From positions 1 through 10,295 of the forward strand of contig JAABOA010000992.1 of NCBI GenBank assembly GCA_015680635.1: 10,295 nt of DNA, in the 5' to 3' direction. Positions within the stretch are counted from its first letter, which is position 1. Every line of letters starts with the position of its first letter. This document shows, piece after piece, positions 8,706 through 10,295 of this stretch. The translations under genes were made by a program, and so were the position numbers. The notes below the pieces were generated by a model. The model did no database searches. It worked only from the letters and a program-made list of their open reading frames with translations, and had not been told where the DNA came from. This DNA is from Lunasporangiospora selenospora. Its lineage: Eukaryota; Mortierellomycota; Mortierellomycetes; Mortierellales; Mortierellaceae.

Positions 8706-8767
8706 CCAAAAGAGAGAAACTTGTCATTCTTGAATCAAACACAGCTCCAACACTAGACCATTCCATA

Positions 8768-10284
8768 ATGCCGCCCAAAAAGACTCAGGCAACAAAGTCC
8801 AAGATCGTCGAGGACAAGACCTTTGGTCTCAAGAACAAGAACAAGTCTGCCAAAGTCGGACGCTATGTCGAGACTGTGAAGAACCAGGCTCAGCAGGCTG
8901 GCCAGTCGAGAAAGGAGTTGGTATGAACAGAATTTTTTTTTTTTTGTTTTTTTTATTCTTTAGATGGGCAAACTTCATCTGCTGTGTAGTGGCCGCTCAA
9001 TCATGCCCCACTACCCCCATGCAACTAGCACCATCTGCCGCACTCTTTCCAGACAACTCACAATGCACCATTCCCCCCCTCTTCACACACACTCATGGAA
9101 CTTTAACCGCCCAATGGAATAGATGGACAAGGAGAAATCAAAGCAGGCACTGGTTGATAGGAAAAGGGCCGAGCAAAACAAGAAGGACGAGCTTGGTGAG
9201 CTCTTTAAGCCTATTCAGGTCCAACAAAAGGTGCCATTCGGTGTCAACCCAAAGACACTTTTGTGTGCCTTCTTCAAAAACGGTACTTGCGCCAAAGGAG
9301 ACAAGTGCAAGTTCTCTCACGATATTAATGTGGAGCGCAAGACCACCAAGAGAGATTTGTACACCGACAGCCGTGATGAAGAGAAGAAGAATGGTAAGAA
9401 TAAGCAAGAATGCAATTGCTCTGGAAAGAAACCCCCCACCCCCCTTTTTTTATGAGCAATGACTCTTTGGATGACCTGCTCTAACTTGGGTCCTTTTTTT
9501 ATCCTAATAGACACGATGGACAAGTGGGACCAGTCGAAGTTGGAGTCGGTCGTCGAGTCCAAGGCAAAGGGAAATGCCTTGATGACGGAAATTGTTTGCA
9601 AGTTCTTTTTGGAGGCCATTGAGAACCAAAAGTATGGTTGGTTCTGGGAGTGTCCAAATGGAGGTAAGGGTCGACTTTTTGTCTGTTTATCTTTATTTAT
9701 TTATTTTGGTAGCAACTATCTATTCCTTGACTTGGAGAACTAAAACCAGGATTTACCTTTTTTTTTTCCCGACAATTTTTTTTTTTCAACACTCAGGAAC
9801 TGGCTGCAAATACCGCCATGCTTTGCCTCCTGGTTTCGTTCTGAAGACAAAGGCAGAGTTGAGAGCAGAGGCCAACAAGGAAGTCATTTCGATTGAAGAG
9901 TTCTTGGAGATGGAGCGACACAAGTTGGGCAAGAACCTGACCCCGGTCACTGCCGAATCCTTTGCAACCTGGAAGAAGAGCCGTGCGGATCGTGTGGAGC
10001 AGGAAGAGATGGTCAAGCGGAAGGCCAAGGAGGCTGCGTTCAAGGCCGGAAAGGTCCTACAGTTCTCCGGAAGGGAAATTTTCGATTTCAACCCCGAGAT
10101 CGCTGGCGCCGACGACGACGACGCAGACGATGTGTTTGATTTCTCGGTGTATGCACGGAATGCGGAGGGAGAGACGCAAGAGGAGTTTGAGGATCGGATT
10201 TCCAAGGGTATGGAGGGCGTCAATGTGGACGATGACCTTATTGCTGGCGAGGAAGACGTTGAGATCAGTGATGACGACTCGTAG
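8768..10284 (+). CDS. TMA46: CCCH zinc-finger DRG-family regulatory protein (TMA46 / ZC3H15 / DFRP1), four exons
   Basis: The family binds and stabilises the translational GTPase DRG1 (yeast Rbg1) and associates with ribosomes in the cytoplasm (established for Tma46 and ZC3H15). Exons are 8768-8920, 9123-9393, 9511-9663 and 9797-10284 (stop TAG 10282-10284), giving 354 residues against 345 in yeast. The start [20 protein letters not shown] is the family's basic, lysine-rich N-terminus. ELFKPIQ...[10 protein letters not shown] (76-96) precedes the first CCCH finger: C99, C107, C113, H117. The second is C171, C189, C196, H200, within [32 protein letters not shown] and the following helical stretch to about 260 form the DFRP segment that contacts DRG. 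The C-terminus is strongly acidic (DDDADD, then ISDDDS at the end). The third intron splits the second finger between G193 and T194. It is divergent from the ZC3HC1-family gene. Confidence 0.95.
8921..9122 (+). other. TMA46 intron 1 (202 bp) with an internal competing acceptor
   Basis: The donor is TTG|GTATGA, and the acceptor GGAATAG at 9122 sits 14 nt after a branch-like CTTTAAC. Joining them gives ...[15 protein letters not shown], as in the family. A second acceptor-like site, a long T-run ending CTTTAG at 8963, lies only 43 nt from the donor. The other introns are 9394-9510 (117 bp) and 9664-9796 (133 bp). Confidence 0.85.
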
Positions 10285-10295
10285 ATTGAATCTTT

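Larger units (their letters stand above)
7971..8767. promoter_or_regulatory. Divergent intergenic region between the ZC3HC1-family gene and TMA46
   Basis: These 797 bp separate two start codons facing away from each other, so both promoters and leaders must lie here. Visible elements are a CT tract for the left gene (8020-8046, minus), a poly(T) stretch near 8133-8139, a T9 run at 8371-8379, a CA-rich stretch near 8524-8552, a 10-bp perfect palindrome TAGTGCACTA (8574-8583) and a small uORF (8589-8705, plus). Open frames at 8248-8448 (plus) and 8208-8345 (minus) have no recognisable domain. No TATA box stands out. Confidence 0.6.

Overview
This is a piece of a fungal nuclear genome. It holds three complete intron-containing protein genes, and all twelve introns are short (95-202 bp) with GT...AG ends. 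Short introns with pyrimidine-rich tails, a strong preference for C-ending codons and AAG for lysine, and close resemblance of the proteins to fungal orthologues all point to a fungus. An early-diverging lineage such as Mucoromycota/Mortierellomycota is my best guess, but that is inference, not proof. I see no mobile element, rRNA, CRISPR or bacterial operon structure.

Layout: (1) 32-5811, minus strand: the largest catalytic subunit of RNA polymerase I (RPA190/RPA1), six exons, 1735 residues, complete from its canonical N-terminus to its stop. (2) 5812-6172: 361 bp holding the RPA190 leader and promoter, including a pyrimidine-rich leader tract and a strong G-quadruplex-type motif, plus the 3' end of the next gene. 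(3) 6173-7970, minus strand: a C3HC zinc-finger / NuBaID protein (ZC3HC1-NIPA / S. pombe Rsm1 / yeast Pml39 family), five exons, 455 residues. (4) 7971-8767: a 797-bp divergent intergenic region with leader tracts, a candidate uORF, a tRNA-like pair of Pol III box motifs and a faint coding-like fragment. (5) 8768-10284, plus strand: the CCCH zinc-finger DRG-family regulatory protein (TMA46 / ZC3H15 / DFRP1), four exons, 354 residues.

The three products belong to the gene-expression machinery: rRNA synthesis in the nucleolus, a nuclear-basket/mRNA-export-associated protein, and a polysome-associated partner of a translational GTPase. They do not form a single pathway, but the NuBaID gene and TMA46 share a divergent upstream region and could be co-expressed. 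The gene content is conserved housekeeping. The items worth a second look are charged insertions in conserved domains, alternative splice-acceptor arrangements, the G-rich motif upstream of RPA190, and unexplained sequence in the divergent region. I did not find evidence for a new multi-gene system.
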